A stretch of DNA of 64,000 bases from Solea solea (GCF_958295425.1 NC_081137.1:8062238-8126237), one strand, 5' to 3'. Shown: positions 22,301 through 58,721, counted from the stretch's first letter. The notes: generated by a model not told the origin, from the sequence alone. Translations and numbers: made by a program.

Positions 22301-22791
22301 GGTGAATGCAGTCGTCCACAGCCACAAATGAATGTCGACTCCTTGTACATTTATTTACACACTCACAGTACGAATCACAATGAGTCCGTGATATAAATAG
22401 ACTGTTCATCAGTGGGAACTGTTTTGTTCTCAACACTATCCAAACCTTTTTAAACCATGTGAGGCATTTGGGAAAGGTTTAAAAGGCAAATTTTAAAAAT
22501 AAAATCAATGTAGAAAGTGATGACTTAAGTTTACACAAGAGTCGCGGTAACGTTTATTAATGAGAGCTACAAGCTCGGAGTTCAAGGAATTCTGTTGGAT
22601 GTTTACACACATCCAGAAACTTTCAGCGATTCATAATGATGACGACTTTTTTTTATTTCTACGTCTTATGTGGCAAACAGACAAAATCATTTATGTTTTG
22701 TGGAGACAGCAGCAGGTCCATGTCCTCTGTGGTCTGTAACGACACAGACACCTTATCTAATTGTTTACGTTGTTTCACACAGTAGGTACAT

Positions 22792-23092
22792 TAGGGCTGC
22801 AACTAATTATTATTTTCATAATCAACTGTTTGATGATGATTCAACTGCTGATTATTTTGGAGATTAATCTTTTGGTCCACAACATGGCAAATGGCATTTC
22901 CCAAAACTACAAATTACGATGTTCTCAATTGTATTTTGTCTACAAACCACTATTATATATATATATATATAGTTTTAATGATTTCTTTGCTATATTGAGC
23001 AAAGAAACCAGAAAATATTCACATTAAGAAAGTGAACGAGTTGACGATGTATTTTGTAATCATTTGATTAGCGATTAAACATTGCAGCCCTA
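22792..23092. mobile_element. hAT-type MITE with 8-bp target duplication
   Basis: The element starts TAGGGCTGCAACTAA and ends with the inverse, GCAGCCCTA. AGGTACAT (22784–22791) and AGGTACAG (23093–23100) flank it as a near-perfect 8-bp target site duplication, which is typical of hAT elements. It is 301 bp with no coding capacity. It lies between the kat5 stop and the first AATAAA downstream, so it may be inside the kat5 3' UTR. Confidence 0.85.
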
Positions 23093-23286
23093 AGGTACAG
23101 TATGTTGTTTCTGTGAGTGTCACCATCTTTCTTGACTGTTTTTGAATATTCACAATGAAAGATTCTGCTCGCCAAGACACAGTGTCTGTTCATTGCTTCG
23201 CGTCTGGTTATGGATCTTGATGAAACTGCTTCATAAAAACATTTATCTGATCCAACACTTCAACTCAAATCTGCAGTCACACAGTT

Positions 23287-23301
23287 TTGGGGGGGGGGGG
23301 C
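23287..23301. repeat. Poly-G run just past kat5 stop
   Basis: A G/C homopolymer of about a dozen bases lies within 50 bases downstream of the kat5 stop codon, in the presumed 3' UTR (poly-C in the transcript). Confidence 0.85.
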
Positions 23302-23336
23302 GGGGAGGTCCTGTGAGTGGGACCAGGTCTCTACCT

Positions 23337-31448
<8,112 letters not shown>

Positions 31449-31469
<21 letters not shown>

Positions 31470-31660
31470 TTTCGTCATCAGTATGAGTATGAGCAAGATA
31501 GCAGCAGCAGGGTGTTGTGGGAAAATGCCGGTCCATGCCAAAGAGAAACCAAAAAGCAAGATGATTATGTGAGAGATAAGCGGAAGTGGGGAAATCAACC
31601 CGGAAAGGGGCCGAAAACGTAAAGCTTTACATTAAAGCTTTACGTTTATTTTCAGTTTGG
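31449..31660 (-). promoter_or_regulatory. kat5 start region and likely promoter
   Basis: Just upstream of the kat5 start, plus-strand sequence holds GCGGAAGT (31580–31587), which matches the ETS core common in TATA-less housekeeping promoters. A perfect 15-bp inverted repeat lies at 31615–31647. No TATA box was seen. Promoter function is inferred from position. Confidence 0.4.
31615..31647. repeat. Perfect 15-bp inverted repeat upstream of kat5
   Basis: Arms AAACGTAAAGCTTTA (31615–31629) and TAAAGCTTTACGTTT (31633–31647) are exact reverse complements around a 3-base spacer. Each arm contains the palindrome AAAGCTTT. It lies about 150 bases upstream of the kat5 start codon. Confidence 0.9.
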
Positions 31661-32639
31661 TCCATAAGCAGCCGGGGTGCCTGCTGCTGAATAATTTATT
31701 TTATCTGTTACACATACATGGTACGCTAGTTAGGTTTTAGTTTTGTTTTCAGTTTATCTATCAGCTATCAGAACGTTGCTGAAGTTCTATACCACTCTCT
31801 TCTGGTGGGCTTACTACGTTGAAGTACTGCACTGTTGAAATCACGTAGAAAACGTATTTATTTTATGCCAGTGGCTTGTGAGCGTCTGAAATATTTCTGC
31901 ACTATTCTTCATTATATTTTGACGTTAGGTAAATTTGGCAATTTTTTTCTTAATCGATCAATTTATTGTCTATAGTTATAAAAAAGTTTACCCAGCGAAT
32001 AAACTATTTCGTTTGTTCGTTCTGATAAGTGGAATTACTTGCATTCAGTATGACAGTGAAACAGTTTCAAAGACATGGCATGTCATCCCACAACATATTA
32101 AATCTTACTCTAATGGCATTATTTAATGATGTTTCATGAAACCTTTATTAATGCAGTTGCATGTCACACCTGAATATCCCTCACCTTCACTTCTAAGTAT
32201 TTTGGAGAACCTATGTTCAGTTAGCATCAGAACTCATAAGATTTTAGTTTGTGAAATATTGAAAATACTGTTTATTGTGGCCCAAAAGAGCTGATCCAGC
32301 TCCTCATATAAACATGAAAGGCTTATTCTGCTGTAATGAAAAACATCAACTCATACAATCAGGCGACTGTACACTTATAAATATCACCGTATAAATATCT
32401 TATGTTCAATTTCTGGGATATTAAAACAATTTCACCCCAATTTTACACACTGGGCCTTTAAGGTTTGCGTATAAATTTCAGCTTTTGCCTGAAACGTTGA
32501 TTTAAGTTTTAAGATCAGGTCAGCTGTTGACCTTTAAACATTAATTATTAACTAATAAATGTGATTTCACATTTGAGACTGGTCTACAAGCCAACGACTT
32601 TCAGTAATCTGCTTCATTTTATGTCATTTACTGTTAAAC

Positions 32640-32845
32640 AGAGATTAGGAAAGAATTGGTCACTCTAAATTGACCATAGGTGAGAATGTGAGAGTGAATG
32701 GTTGGTTGTCTCTACGTGTGTCCCTGTGATGGACTGGCAAACTGTCCAGGGTGTGACCCCGCCTACTGCCCTATGTCAGCTGAGACACAGCACCCCCCGC
32801 AACCCTCCGGTGGAGGATAAAGCGGTAGATAATGGATGGATGTGT
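32640..32845 (+). repeat. Dispersed fish repeat (GGATGG-ended)
   Basis: It contains TGGACTGGCAAACTGTCCAGG-like and GGATAAAGCGGTAGATAATG words and ends in GGATGGATG. Related copies occur at 33785–34015, 37150–37318, 46880–47080, 59010–59115 and 63775–63930, in both orientations. Confidence 0.65.
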
Positions 32846-33784
32846 CTAAAGTCATTTTTAAAGAATTTTTTTCAGTTAAATCAGTGAGATGCTGCTGCAC
32901 TGTGTTTACCTGCAACTGCCCCTGCAGTCATCAAGTATGGCAGTAATGTTGACATGTCTCTTTTTTTACCTTCTCTCCATAACATTTGATTTATGCCATC
33001 CAGAATAATATAGCCAAAAATATAGCTATCAAAGTTAGAGATATTTGCTTCTAAATACATAACAATAACAACAGCAATAGCCAATGTGTTGTTGGATATT
33101 TTAGAAACCTCCATAATGATACTTTCAATTAGCTCCATTCACACAAAGAGTGAACAGAAAGTGATTATGTTGCATGTAGTTCAAGAATCAATCATTGAAC
33201 CCCCTGTGCACTGGATAGAATGGACAAACTGCCATGGACAAAATATTCAGTGCTCTTATACTTTCGTTGCTTTATTACAGAGAAAGAATAGGGCCACATG
33301 TGAATACGTTTGAAAAAAAGTCCAGAATTATTACTTCAATCTCAGCATCTGTCCTTTTTTATTTTTTGTTTTGTTTTGTTTTCAAAAAATCACATGTGGC
33401 CCAAATACACACAATGCAGTTATATGTGAATAATGTCAACTAAAGAGTTAGTACCTCTCTGAGCCAGGGCAAAGGTTATAAATAATCTTTATTATAATCC
33501 TAAGAACACCGTTCAGTATACAGAACTTGCATTTTTTTGAGTAGAGAAACCTTACATTTAATTGTAATGATAAACAAATAAATCAAACAACAAAATACAT
33601 TTAAAGAGCAATCTGCATTTAACATCCTTGAATTACCAAAAACTTTTCGATCAGACAAGTAGCTTTCTGTAGAGGGACCACCTGTATATTAGCATTTATC
33701 ATGCACTAGAGTTGTGTAGCTAATGACATGAGAAAAACAGTGACATGATAAATAAAACTATCAAAGAAAGTGATCTGATTTTTA

Positions 33785-34015
33785 TTGTCTACTGCTTTAT
33801 CCTCCACATGAGGGTCATGAGGGGAGTTGGAGCCAATTCCAGCTGACTTGACCCTGGACAAACAACCATTCAATGTCACACTCATACCTTCAGTGTCCGA
33901 CTAACCTCTGCATGTTTTTGGACTGTGAGAGGAAACTGGACACGCACACATGGGGAGAACACACTCCACATAGAAAGGCCCACGGCTGAACTGGGATTCT
34001 AACAGGCAACCTTCT
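33785..34015 (-). repeat. Dispersed fish repeat, second copy
   Basis: This reads as the inverse of the 32640 copy: CTGCTTTATCCTCCACATGAG, then a GCATGTTTTTGGACTGTGAG block and GGGGAGAACACAC. It is longer than the first copy and keeps the other half of the unit. Confidence 0.65.
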
Positions 34016-35016
34016 CACTCTAATTTAGTATACTGGAGCTGAACTATATCTGTCAGCAACTACAGGGGACACTGGAAAATATAGCTCGCAAAAAATAAAC
34101 AAATCAAGAGGATTGAAAATCCAAACACCAGGTATTTGGAAACATTGTGGTTGTATTTTCAGAGCGGTTTCTTTGGTCAGATAATTAATGAGAACACTGT
34201 ATGACATCATCTCACGGAAGTGAGCCGATTCGTTCACATCTTGCAGCACAGAAAGGATGATTTGTTTTCTTCTTTGGTACCACAGGTCTTACGACCCAAG
34301 GCAGACTCTTTTCCAGACACGTTTGTGAATCCAACACTAATCATCCCAGCTTTGTTACTGTTTCATTTCTGTAGTTGAATGTCTTTTTTCTTATCAATTT
34401 CCCCTTCTTCTTCTTTTTTTTTTGACAAAATCATTCCTGCAGGTCTGCTACAAGTTCATGGCTTCTGATATAATCTGAAAATAAAAAAAATATCTGTGTG
34501 GGCAGTTGCCCATGCTTCAACAACAAGAACCTATTATCTTTGTGTTCCAAAAATAAATGTGTGACTTTAAAGCACCCTGAACCCAGTGTACTACGAAACT
34601 GCTGTCAACCCTCTAGTATTAGCTCGTTAAAACATCCACCAAATTTTGTCTCTTGCTGAACATATAAGTGACAAAGACAGACCTGAAGTTAAAAGATAAA
34701 AAACAATCAGATTGCAGCATCACATCTTCATTCATAAAGTAGTCAAAAATACATTTAGATGGTTATTGTACATGATAAAACAACAAAAAAAACTCTCTTT
34801 TTCTGTAAAACACATATTGCCACAGTATCGGTGTACAGGTAACAAATTAATATCACCATCAATAGTCATCAAATGTTGACTATTGCTAATAATGATAGAA
34901 TCCAAACCTGCAACACCATGGTCAGTGATTATTGATCTGCTCTCTGATCCAGCTGCTCCCGAAAGAGATCACCAATCTTGTTCAGCTACATAATGATACA
35001 TTTGGTTGACTGTTCT

Positions 35017-35040
35017 TCTTTCTTTCTTTCTTTCTTTCTT
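35017..35040. repeat. (TTTC)n microsatellite
   Basis: Six tetranucleotide units, in the stretch between abcg4 and kat5. Confidence 0.85.
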
Positions 35041-35430
35041 CTCAAACATCATCTTGGATGAGGAAAATAAAATATTCTGCACACAAATTGAATATCTCAT
35101 AAATGTAAAGTGAACATGCAACATTCAGTTGCAGTTTTCCTGTTATACTTTCAAGCAGCACTCATCACAAACAGGTAAAAAAAAAGAATCGAAATGAAAT
35201 ACCAGTAAATTAAAAGTCGTTAACATACATTGAAAAGTGCAAATGTAAATTTGTTTACAGCATAACATATTCACTGTACAATCATCGGTTATATTATCAC
35301 ATCATTATATGCATTATAATAAGGGTTACTAAGTAGCATAGTTTGGGTAAGAAATATTTCATAGCAAGTCTATTGGTAAATCTTGCATTGCCCTGTTACA
35401 AAGACAGGCTCTTCTAAACATTGCTAAAGT

Positions 35431-35438
35431 GTGTGTGT

Positions 35439-35469
<31 letters not shown>

Positions 35470-35470
35470 G
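35431..35470. repeat. (TG)n followed by poly-G
   Basis: A TG run passes directly into about 18 G bases ending near 35470. Confidence 0.9.
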
Positions 35471-36571
35471 TTAGGTGTATGTGCAACAATGAAGCAGAGT
35501 AAACTCAAATTATTCTAGTTCAGAGGCACAAAATCTGCATTTCAAGTATCTAGCATTGTTTTTGGACAACAAACATCTGTCAGACATCAGCAAAGCAGAG
35601 AGAAAGAGAAGCGGAGGAACAGCGATCTTTCCATACATAATTCAGGGATGAGGCAGCTAAAGAGTGAGATGAGGGGAAACAAGCAGTTCAAAGAATTGTG
35701 TCAAAAGAGCAACACTAAATACCATTTTTTTTTTCAACAATAGAAGCTATATTGTTTCGCCATTCTCTCTCAGTAAGCTGTATGATGTAGAAAGACTCTG
35801 CAGCAGTCATGCTTATTTCACATTTTGCCTTCATTTAAGTAAATGTTTCCACAGTAATGGGAGAAACCCATGTGTTATAATACATACAGAGCAAAGTAAG
35901 GAATCCGAGGCCTGGTTTCAAGGTGTATCCGGATCATTTACACTGTTGGATGTATTTCCCAACAGGTCTAAATGTCTAAATGACCACTCTCATTAGTGGG
36001 GCAGGAGGTTGGTGAAAATGACCACACTTGAGGAAGACAGAGAAGAAAGTATTTCGCTGGCAGTCAGTCTGTTGTAAGATTGTATTCCATGAAGAAAAGC
36101 CACCATGTTCAGTGTCTTGAAAAGATGATCCTTAGATGAGACGGAAGGAACACAAAAACAGCTGGAACTGAAAGTGGCCTCTTTTCTGAACACTTTCAGC
36201 TGGCACTTTCCTGGTTCTACCAAATAAATATGAATCCAAATTTCTCAGTTCAATTAAACATGCTTTCTGACACTTTGCTGAGCATTCTTGTGTATGTTGG
36301 ATACACATACTATTATGGGATGGGATATCATGGACACCAAATGTAACTGTCTTTATTTTCCCTTTTTGTTGAATAGCAAACCTAAAATAAAGATAATAAC
36401 CTGTACAGTTAATGCGACACAGCTTCTGGATGACTGCATGTGTTGGATTTCTGTACATCTTTGTACATGAATGGTACGTAGACACAGAGAAATAGAGACT
36501 ACCTGTTTTCTTGCTGTCTCATACTGCCAGGATATGTATGAGTGTCTGAATCCGTCAGTTGTCTCTGGATG

Positions 36572-52088
<15,517 letters not shown>

Positions 52089-53019
52089 ACTCAAAGGCTG
52101 CAAAGGAGGACACACGTGTAAAACACATCATCTTCTTTGATTTGCAGCAAAACCTTGAGTGGAATTGTTTGAATGAAAGCTCAATTAAACAAATGCATTC
52201 AATGATCTGAAACTTCAAAGTCAACATCAAAATTCCAAGTTTTGTTTTTAACATAAATCATGTGAAAATGTGACATAAATCGATGCAACAGACTGTTCAT
52301 TTAATCTTCAGTTAATCATTAAAAATAAATACAATAGCATAAAAGGTTGCGGCTAAATTTCTTAAGTCAAGTCCTACAAAGCACTTTTAAAGTGCTTTCA
52401 CACTATAAAACAAATACTTGTGGGTAAATATTCAATTTCTACCAATACACCCTCCTTAATAAGAACTTTATTAAAGTATTTAAGATCATATCATATATTG
52501 TAGCATGTTGGCGGTTTGTGGGTGGAGTTTCCCAGACTGCTTTGCACATGCTGCAATTTAGTTGTATTTCAGTTTGTTATAGGTGGCCTATGCAGATTGT
52601 TTTTTTTACAATCTCTGTTATAATGGATGCATGTTCTCATCAAGTCAGTTATCTAAGAATGCTGATGTACATGCACATCTGAAATGGGCATTTAAGTCTT
52701 TTAAGTAAGTAAAACAGGTACACGGACACAATGACAAACAACACCTACATTCAAAAGTCTGTCTTTGCTTGTTCCACTTACAACTCATCTTCAGCCATCG
52801 CCCACAAATCTGTGACCAGTTGAGGCTTTAGATTTTATTTTATATTGTTTGTGACACTATCTATGGTTAAGCAGTGAATATAACACAGCCACTTGCTACT
52901 ATTACTGATAACATTAATATTATCCTCATCCATCCTTCATTCATAGCTTGTCCTTATCACTAATTGTGATGATGATAATTGTAATCAATATTACTGATTT
53001 GTGAAATGCACCTGGTATT

Positions 53020-53265
53020 TTCTTCTTTCCTTTCTTTGTAAATATGATGTTTTGTCTGTTATCTGCTGAACTTGTTTCTGTACATATGACACCTACTGCA
53101 CATCTGTCCATCATGGGAGAGGGATCCCTCCCATTTTTTCAAGGGTTTTTGTAGAGTTTTCCTGACTTGATGTGAGGGTCTAAGGACAAGAAGTTGTCAC
53201 TTGCTGTACAGACTGTAAAGCCCTCCGAGGCAAATTGTCTTAGTATAAATAAAATAGAATTGAAT
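53020..53265 (+). repeat. Dispersed fish repeat (GGGAGAGGGATCCCTCCC family)
   Basis: It contains CATGGGAGAGGGATCCCTCC, then GATGTGAGGGTCTAAGGACA and TGTACAGACTGTAAAGCCCT. I recall these words in this order from a common fish repeat that ends in an AATAAAAT tail, as here. Confidence 0.65.
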
Positions 53266-53620
53266 AGTCTGACAGGTCACTGTATGGAGCTGATATGAAA
53301 CTAAAAATAACAAAAATACAAACACACTGTGTGCAAACATCCTCCACTGCCATTCAATGCTGTGTAGTAGTGCTAATATTACTCTACGGCAACTGTCTAC
53401 TATATATGACCTATATGTATCATAACATATGACAAGTGAGGGATATTGACCATGGTCATTAGTGAATGTCCATAAGCAGACTGCATTTGAGCACCATAAA
53501 ACCTAGACTTTCATGGCCTCCATGTTGTGTGCCATGTGTGGCTCCATAGCCAGGATGAGAGTGCACACAGCAAAGTTTCCAAAAGAAGTGATAAAACCTG
53601 CTTAGAAAGTGTATCTGAAT

Positions 53621-53718
53621 TAGGGCTGGGCAATATGGAAAAAAAATGTAATCATTATATACTTTTTATATATCACTGTATTAATCAAATCAATATTTAT
53701 GTTCTATTTTCAAGAAAA

Positions 53719-53766
<48 letters not shown>

Positions 53767-53821
53767 TATATCGATATATCTATATCGACATGATATAGAT
53801 ATAATATATTGTCCAGCTGTA
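53621..53821. mobile_element. MITE with GGCTGGGCAATAT termini
   Basis: The ends are TAGGGCTGGGCAATAT and ATATTGTCCAGCTGTA. The middle is dominated by a TA run at 53719–53765. It resembles the element at 25276–25731. Confidence 0.65.
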
Positions 53822-54012
53822 ATTTTACAGTATACTTCCAAAGAGGCTCCAGCACCTGTTACCAACACCACACTGATGAAGAGGATGAAAACAGGGTCTA
53901 AGCTGAGGAAGGACAGAAGAATAAGTGGAGAGGTGACTTCTCTCAGGTGGATGAGTCACACATCATGAAACTGATGGCATCTTAAACATGTCCTTCTTAC
54001 ACTGAGTTGCAT

Positions 54013-54047
<35 letters not shown>

Positions 54048-54941
54048 TGAACATACTTATTATTGCGTGTAGAAATAAGTAGGTGGGCAGCTCAGTCCCG
54101 GTGCTCCTCTTTGGGTGTGAGCAGCAGATGATCCTCTGCTCCACAGCAACAGGAGAAGCCCACCTCCCCCAAAGACAGTCCCAGCCTCACAAAAACAACG
54201 ACGGTCACTTGTGCGCCACAGTCGAGCAGAAATCCGGTGCGGTTCTGAAGCGTCTTAAGGCCCGGGCTATGTTCTCCTCCTAGTCAGTATCTCTCGGGGT
54301 GCGGCGCTCATTCTCCCGCATCCACTACGGCGACTCCTGAGATGAAAATCATGTCCGGCTTCAAACTGTGACTGCATCCCACCAGTCAGAGCATCGTCAG
54401 GGAGACAGGAGGATGCCGGTCATGGTTTCATGTCAGCGATGTCGTGAAAGTCGTAAGTCCGGAATCCGCAGCTAAATACTCACACACATCTGCGTTCACT
54501 TGTGAGGATGAAATGACGACGATCGTCTTCAGCTGCTGACATGTGGCGGAAAACAAATACAGAGCTGCGGATGATTCAACAGCAGCAGCATCATCACAAT
54601 AATCACCATGAGCAGCAGCAGCAGTTATCCTCTACCGGTTCGTGTGTGTGTGTGTGCGCGCGCGCGCGCGTGTGTGTGTGGCGGTCTGGGATGCTCTATC
54701 TACAGGGCGTTGTTGCTGGAGAAAAATACATCGACTGTTTGGATTTCGATTGTTTTTTCCTAATCCTCAGCTGAATAGAAATTAAGAAAAACAATTATAA
54801 AGAACATAAAATAAGTGAAATATATATATAGAATATATAGAACACTTATACTTGATCAAATCAACATATCACACTGAAACATGTTAATATTATTTTTTCT
54901 GTACAAGTAGTCATATAAATGTTGTGACAATATAACGGTTC

Positions 54942-54982
<41 letters not shown>

Positions 54983-55015
54983 GCCTGTCTGTCTGACTGT
55001 CTGTCTGCCTGTCTG
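54942..55015. repeat. (ATCT)n then (CTGT)n compound microsatellite
   Basis: About ten ATCT units to 54981 are followed by CTGT/CTGC units. Confidence 0.9.
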
Positions 55016-55150
55016 AGTCTCCATCGTGGTAAACAGGATTTACCACCCGCCCCCCACTCTGCCTGTCTGTCTGTCTGCCTCTTTAAAGGCCGCACCTGCG
55101 CAGCTGCCTGGTGCTGATGCTGCAGTGCTCGGGTTATTTTCGGTAAAGCA

Positions 55151-58100
55151 GCCGGGGTTACTCGCGTTCAAACGGCTCCTACATGTCTTACATCACACCT
55201 GAGAGGAAATCGAGACAAGGATCAGCCAATTACACACCTGCTTCTTCATCAGAACCATTTCAAACGAGTTCCCATGAGCTGTTGCAACAGAGCAGCACTA
55301 TATCACACACGCGCACACGCACACACACACGGTTATAGTGCAGCACGAGGCAGGACAGTGTCCAAGTTCATTCATTCCTCTCTGTAATGCCATTGCAGTC
55401 AGAAAAAAACCCCAAATATTGTAAATAACTTTTCATACACATAAAGACCTCCACTTAGAAGCACATATCATATTGAAACATGAAAAATAATTAAAAAAAA
55501 ACATAAATACATTTATGTTATTATCAAAATTTAACCAGTCTAAAATGAGATAGAAATAAGATTAATCAATGAGAATAAATAAAGAAATAAGGGTTTACAA
55601 AGTCAAAACCAGTCACAACCAGTCACTATTTGAATAGTTAAGCTGATTTGTATATGATGAAGTCCACATATTGTTTGTTCTATCACTTTTACTGTCAGAC
55701 GTTTGCCACAATAAAATGTGTTGCAGTGTTGTTATTATTTAATGTGATTGCCGTGACTGTTACATCGAGACAGTGAGGTACTGCTTTGATCTGTTGGGCT
55801 TGGTCTTGATAACCGAATGTATGTAACACTAAAGTCACATGACCTTTCCTCCCCTCTTCATTCATCTAAAAACATGAAACTGTAGTAGAGAGTGTAGAGT
55901 ACATTTGTGAGAAAACAGTGCAAGAATAACATATCATTAATCATTTAAATGACGGAGAGTTCATCAGAGAGAGCGATAACAGTGGTGGTCTGACACACTG
56001 GTGAGAAAAGAGCAAATACTTGCAAGAACTTGTAGTTTCTCTCCTGTGTGGAGTTAGTGACAACATCAGCGACGGTGTCCTGGGACTGTGGTGTGGTTAG
56101 GCTCTGTGTAAGTGCTGAGCTGCTGTGTTATTACAGCACACACCAGAGGGAAGAGCTCAGACAACATGAGCCAGCACAACTTCTCTCCTCTCTAAGGCCT
56201 TTCTTCTCTTGCTCCCACATGGAGCTCTAACAGACAAAGGTGAGAGTAGTATCCAGCAATGCCCTAATGTGTGTGTGTGTGTGTGTGTCGTGTAAAGCAT
56301 CACCATAATGGCATTTAAACAAGCAGGTCCAGCATCTGTTCCTGTTAGAGTGTCTGTTTTTTACACTGAACAGTGGCTAGAACAACCAGTTTAATAGTGA
56401 GTAGCCTATTAAAAAAAAGTCCTCACTTCAATCCAGATGGCGGTAATGAGCCTAAAAGCTGCCAGAAAACATCATTAGCCTACAGAAGAAGTAGTTTGTG
56501 CAGCACCATGTGCAGATGTAGTTTTGTTGGGCTCCTCACGGGACTATTTCTCTTTTTAAACCCCTCTGTACGACCCTACGCGTGCTATAAACAAGTTAGA
56601 ACGACAAGTAAGGAAAATGCCAAAAAATCGCCAAGCAAACAAGTCAAAGCCGGTGGCTAATGCTAACGACGATAACCAACCAACCAGTTGGCAGTTAGAA
56701 TATTCTATTTTTAATTATTTCTTTTTCTCTCCCCCCCCTTTTCTGGGGTATGGAGTACTACTGTGACTAATAACTAATATAAAGGGAAAATCAATAAAAA
56801 AATATTTGAATAATAATAATAGTAAGTTTGATATTTTAAATCCTCCCCAAACGGATCCACATCAGCATGTTTTTACATAAGCATGAGCTACATAAAATCC
56901 AAATATTGTTTTATTTATTCCAAAGTGGGTCACTTTTTATAATAATTTTAAAATAATGGAAGGACACAAGTTTTCTTTTTTGTAGTTATTAAATTTCACA
57001 AATGCAACGAACTTTGTTATTATACTTATATATGACACATGATGTTATCTTCATTTTATGGGTCAAATAGGTTTTGTGTCTCCAGATGAATTATATTTGG
57101 GGGGATAGGGTTCAAAAATGGCTCATCTGATACTAGAAGTTGTAGACCTCTGCTCTCGATGGACCACGGTCATGATAGGCGATAGGAGCAGGGATAAGAA
57201 GAGATGGTCCGGAGGCACAGGCACAGCGGCTTTTAGACAGTTGGCTTGACAATGAGGATGGAGCAGGAAGACCAATCAAACTGTGGGTTATGAAGCCTGA
57301 GCCAAGGAACCCTAACCCTCTTGGTGATTAACTGAGAGGAGCAGAGTGAGAGGAATGGTACAGTGAGTTATGTAAAGGGATTAGCAGGATGTTAGCTTGG
57401 GTTATCAGATTTGAATCGATAAAATTGAATATAGGAAATTTACAGTAAAGCTAGGAAGTAGCGAGAGCTGCTGCAACCGGCTGCCAAACGGGAGACGCCC
57501 GCAGCCTGTGCATCTCTGATTGTTAAGCGTTTCCAAAGTGTTGCCTAGGACTGTTTTATAGGAACGGATCAGGAGCGGTTTCACACAAGTGCATGTGGCA
57601 CAAAAATAATCCGATATGTATAAATAAATACATGGATGATGTTGATTATGGTGTGTGTGTGCCTGCAGTTGAAGCAATACAGGGCATTGTCATCCACTGC
57701 GCCTCAAATCAGCACAGCGTTGTCATCCGACAAGGTACAGTCATTTGTCATGTTTTCCAGGAATATAACTTATCTCACACAGTTGTAGTTATTTCTTCAC
57801 ATAAAATAAAGTTTAATAAATAAAGTCAGGTTTACTTCTGCGTCGCCTCTACGCTGTAGATACGGGAATTTTCCCACTAGCTCGTCATTTAACCAACTTA
57901 AGCGTAAGCAAGATGGGTGTGAGGCCCAGGGACCGTCTGCAAAGTGCGTCGCTGAAAAGACAAGCTCCACAAAAAAATCAATAGGTTCACTGCTCTTAAC
58001 TGTTGTGTTACAAAGATCACCACAGACAAAGATGTACTTCCCATGGTCACACTACAGCTCGTATTTTGGACAAAAATGCTTTTAGATATTTTTTTGTGAA

Positions 58101-58200
58101 TTTTATTTGAAAAAATTTTTAATAACTTTGCTACTATACATTGCAGAGTCACCAAAATCACCTCACAAAAAGATGACACTACAGCTCTTATTTTGGACAA
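55151..58200. other. Intergenic, little recognisable
   Basis: About 3 kb with no supported gene. A TG run lies near 56270–56288. Around 56340–56480, GATGGCGGTAATGAGCC and AGAAGAAGTAG words resemble the ends of old fish DNA transposons. The 95-codon frame across 56373–56660 has no recognisable domain and is judged chance. Confidence 0.5.
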
Positions 58201-58204
58201 ACAT

Positions 58205-58665
58205 GCTTTTAAACAGTGCCGCTAGCATCCTGCTGGGAGTACATAAACACAAACACATCACACCCATTCTCCACTCACTACACTGGCTTCCTATCTCCGC
58301 CCATATCGAATATAAAGTCTCCCTCCTCACATTCCAGTGCATCCATGGTCATCCAACACCCCCCAGTACCTCAAAGAACTTCTCCCCCCCCAGACCTCAG
58401 CTCACTCACTTCGCTCCACCAACAGCTACAGACTTCTCCCTCCCAGGACTAAGTCCCGCAAACTCGGAGCAAACTTCTGCCCCTCTGCTCCTCGACTGTG
58501 GAACACCCTCCCTGAACATCTCACGGTTCCCAACAAACGGCCTACCTTTAAAAAAAAAATTCTTTTAATCTGTAATTGTTTCTTGTTTTAATCTTGCCTG
58601 TTTTTGTAGTCCTTTGAGATTTTCTTTTAAATATAAAGTGCGTTACAAAGAAAATGTATTATTAT
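58205..58665 (+). mobile_element. L2-like LINE 3' fragment
   Basis: The plus strand encodes NSAASILLGVHKHKHITPIL and SLHWLPISAHIEYKV, then after a frameshift APRLWNTLPEHL, the C-terminal end of a fish L2/Rex-type LINE ORF. The tail ends in an ATT microsatellite. It is broken and 5'-truncated. Confidence 0.85.
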
Positions 58666-58699
58666 TATTATTACCATTCCTAAGCGAAAATGCATGCGT

Positions 58700-58721
58700 G
58701 CACACACACACACACACACAC
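58700..58721. repeat. (CA)n microsatellite
   Basis: A CA run of about 20 bases follows the LINE fragment by some 35 bases. Confidence 0.85.

Larger units (their letters stand above)
16626..23336. other. phldb2 upstream region and kat5 3' region
   Basis: About 6.7 kb without a supported coding exon. It should contain the missing phldb2 5' exon(s) unless they lie farther away, and the kat5 3' UTR at its upper end. A minus-strand segment near 18640–18363 starts in CT-rich sequence and ends at AAAG|GTCAGT, which could be an untranslated first exon, but this is a guess. Simple repeats occur at 18553–18596 (GA), 19298–19344 (TG), 19699–19722 (CA) and 21229–21251 (GT). A MITE lies at 22792–23092. 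The first minus-strand AATAAA past the kat5 stop is at 22657–22652. Confidence 0.55.
31470..36571. other. kat5 upstream / abcg4 3' region
   Basis: About 5.1 kb without a supported coding exon. It holds the kat5 promoter at its lower end and the abcg4 3' UTR at its upper end. A minus-strand AATAAA lies at 36357–36352, about 215 bases past the abcg4 stop. Two copies of a dispersed fish repeat (32640–32845 and 33785–34015), a TTTC run (35017–35040) and a TG/poly-G run (35431–35470) are present. Open frames here are short and AT-rich. Confidence 0.55.
52089..55150 (-). promoter_or_regulatory. abcg4 upstream region, candidate 5' exon and promoter
   Basis: The acceptor before the abcg4 start codon (CTTTGCAG, ending at 52098) needs an upstream untranslated exon. 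The best candidate is in GC-rich sequence around 54.0–54.7 kb, where a good minus-strand donor (GTGAGTATT) begins at 54483. Alternating CG/CA runs flank it at about 54015–54046 and 54645–54678. No TATA box was identified. Bases 52100–53000 show no feature I can support. Confidence 0.35.

Noticed and set aside
56373..56660. 95-codon open frame as a small gene
   Set aside because: No domain, no splice context, and the sequence resembles transposon-end words.
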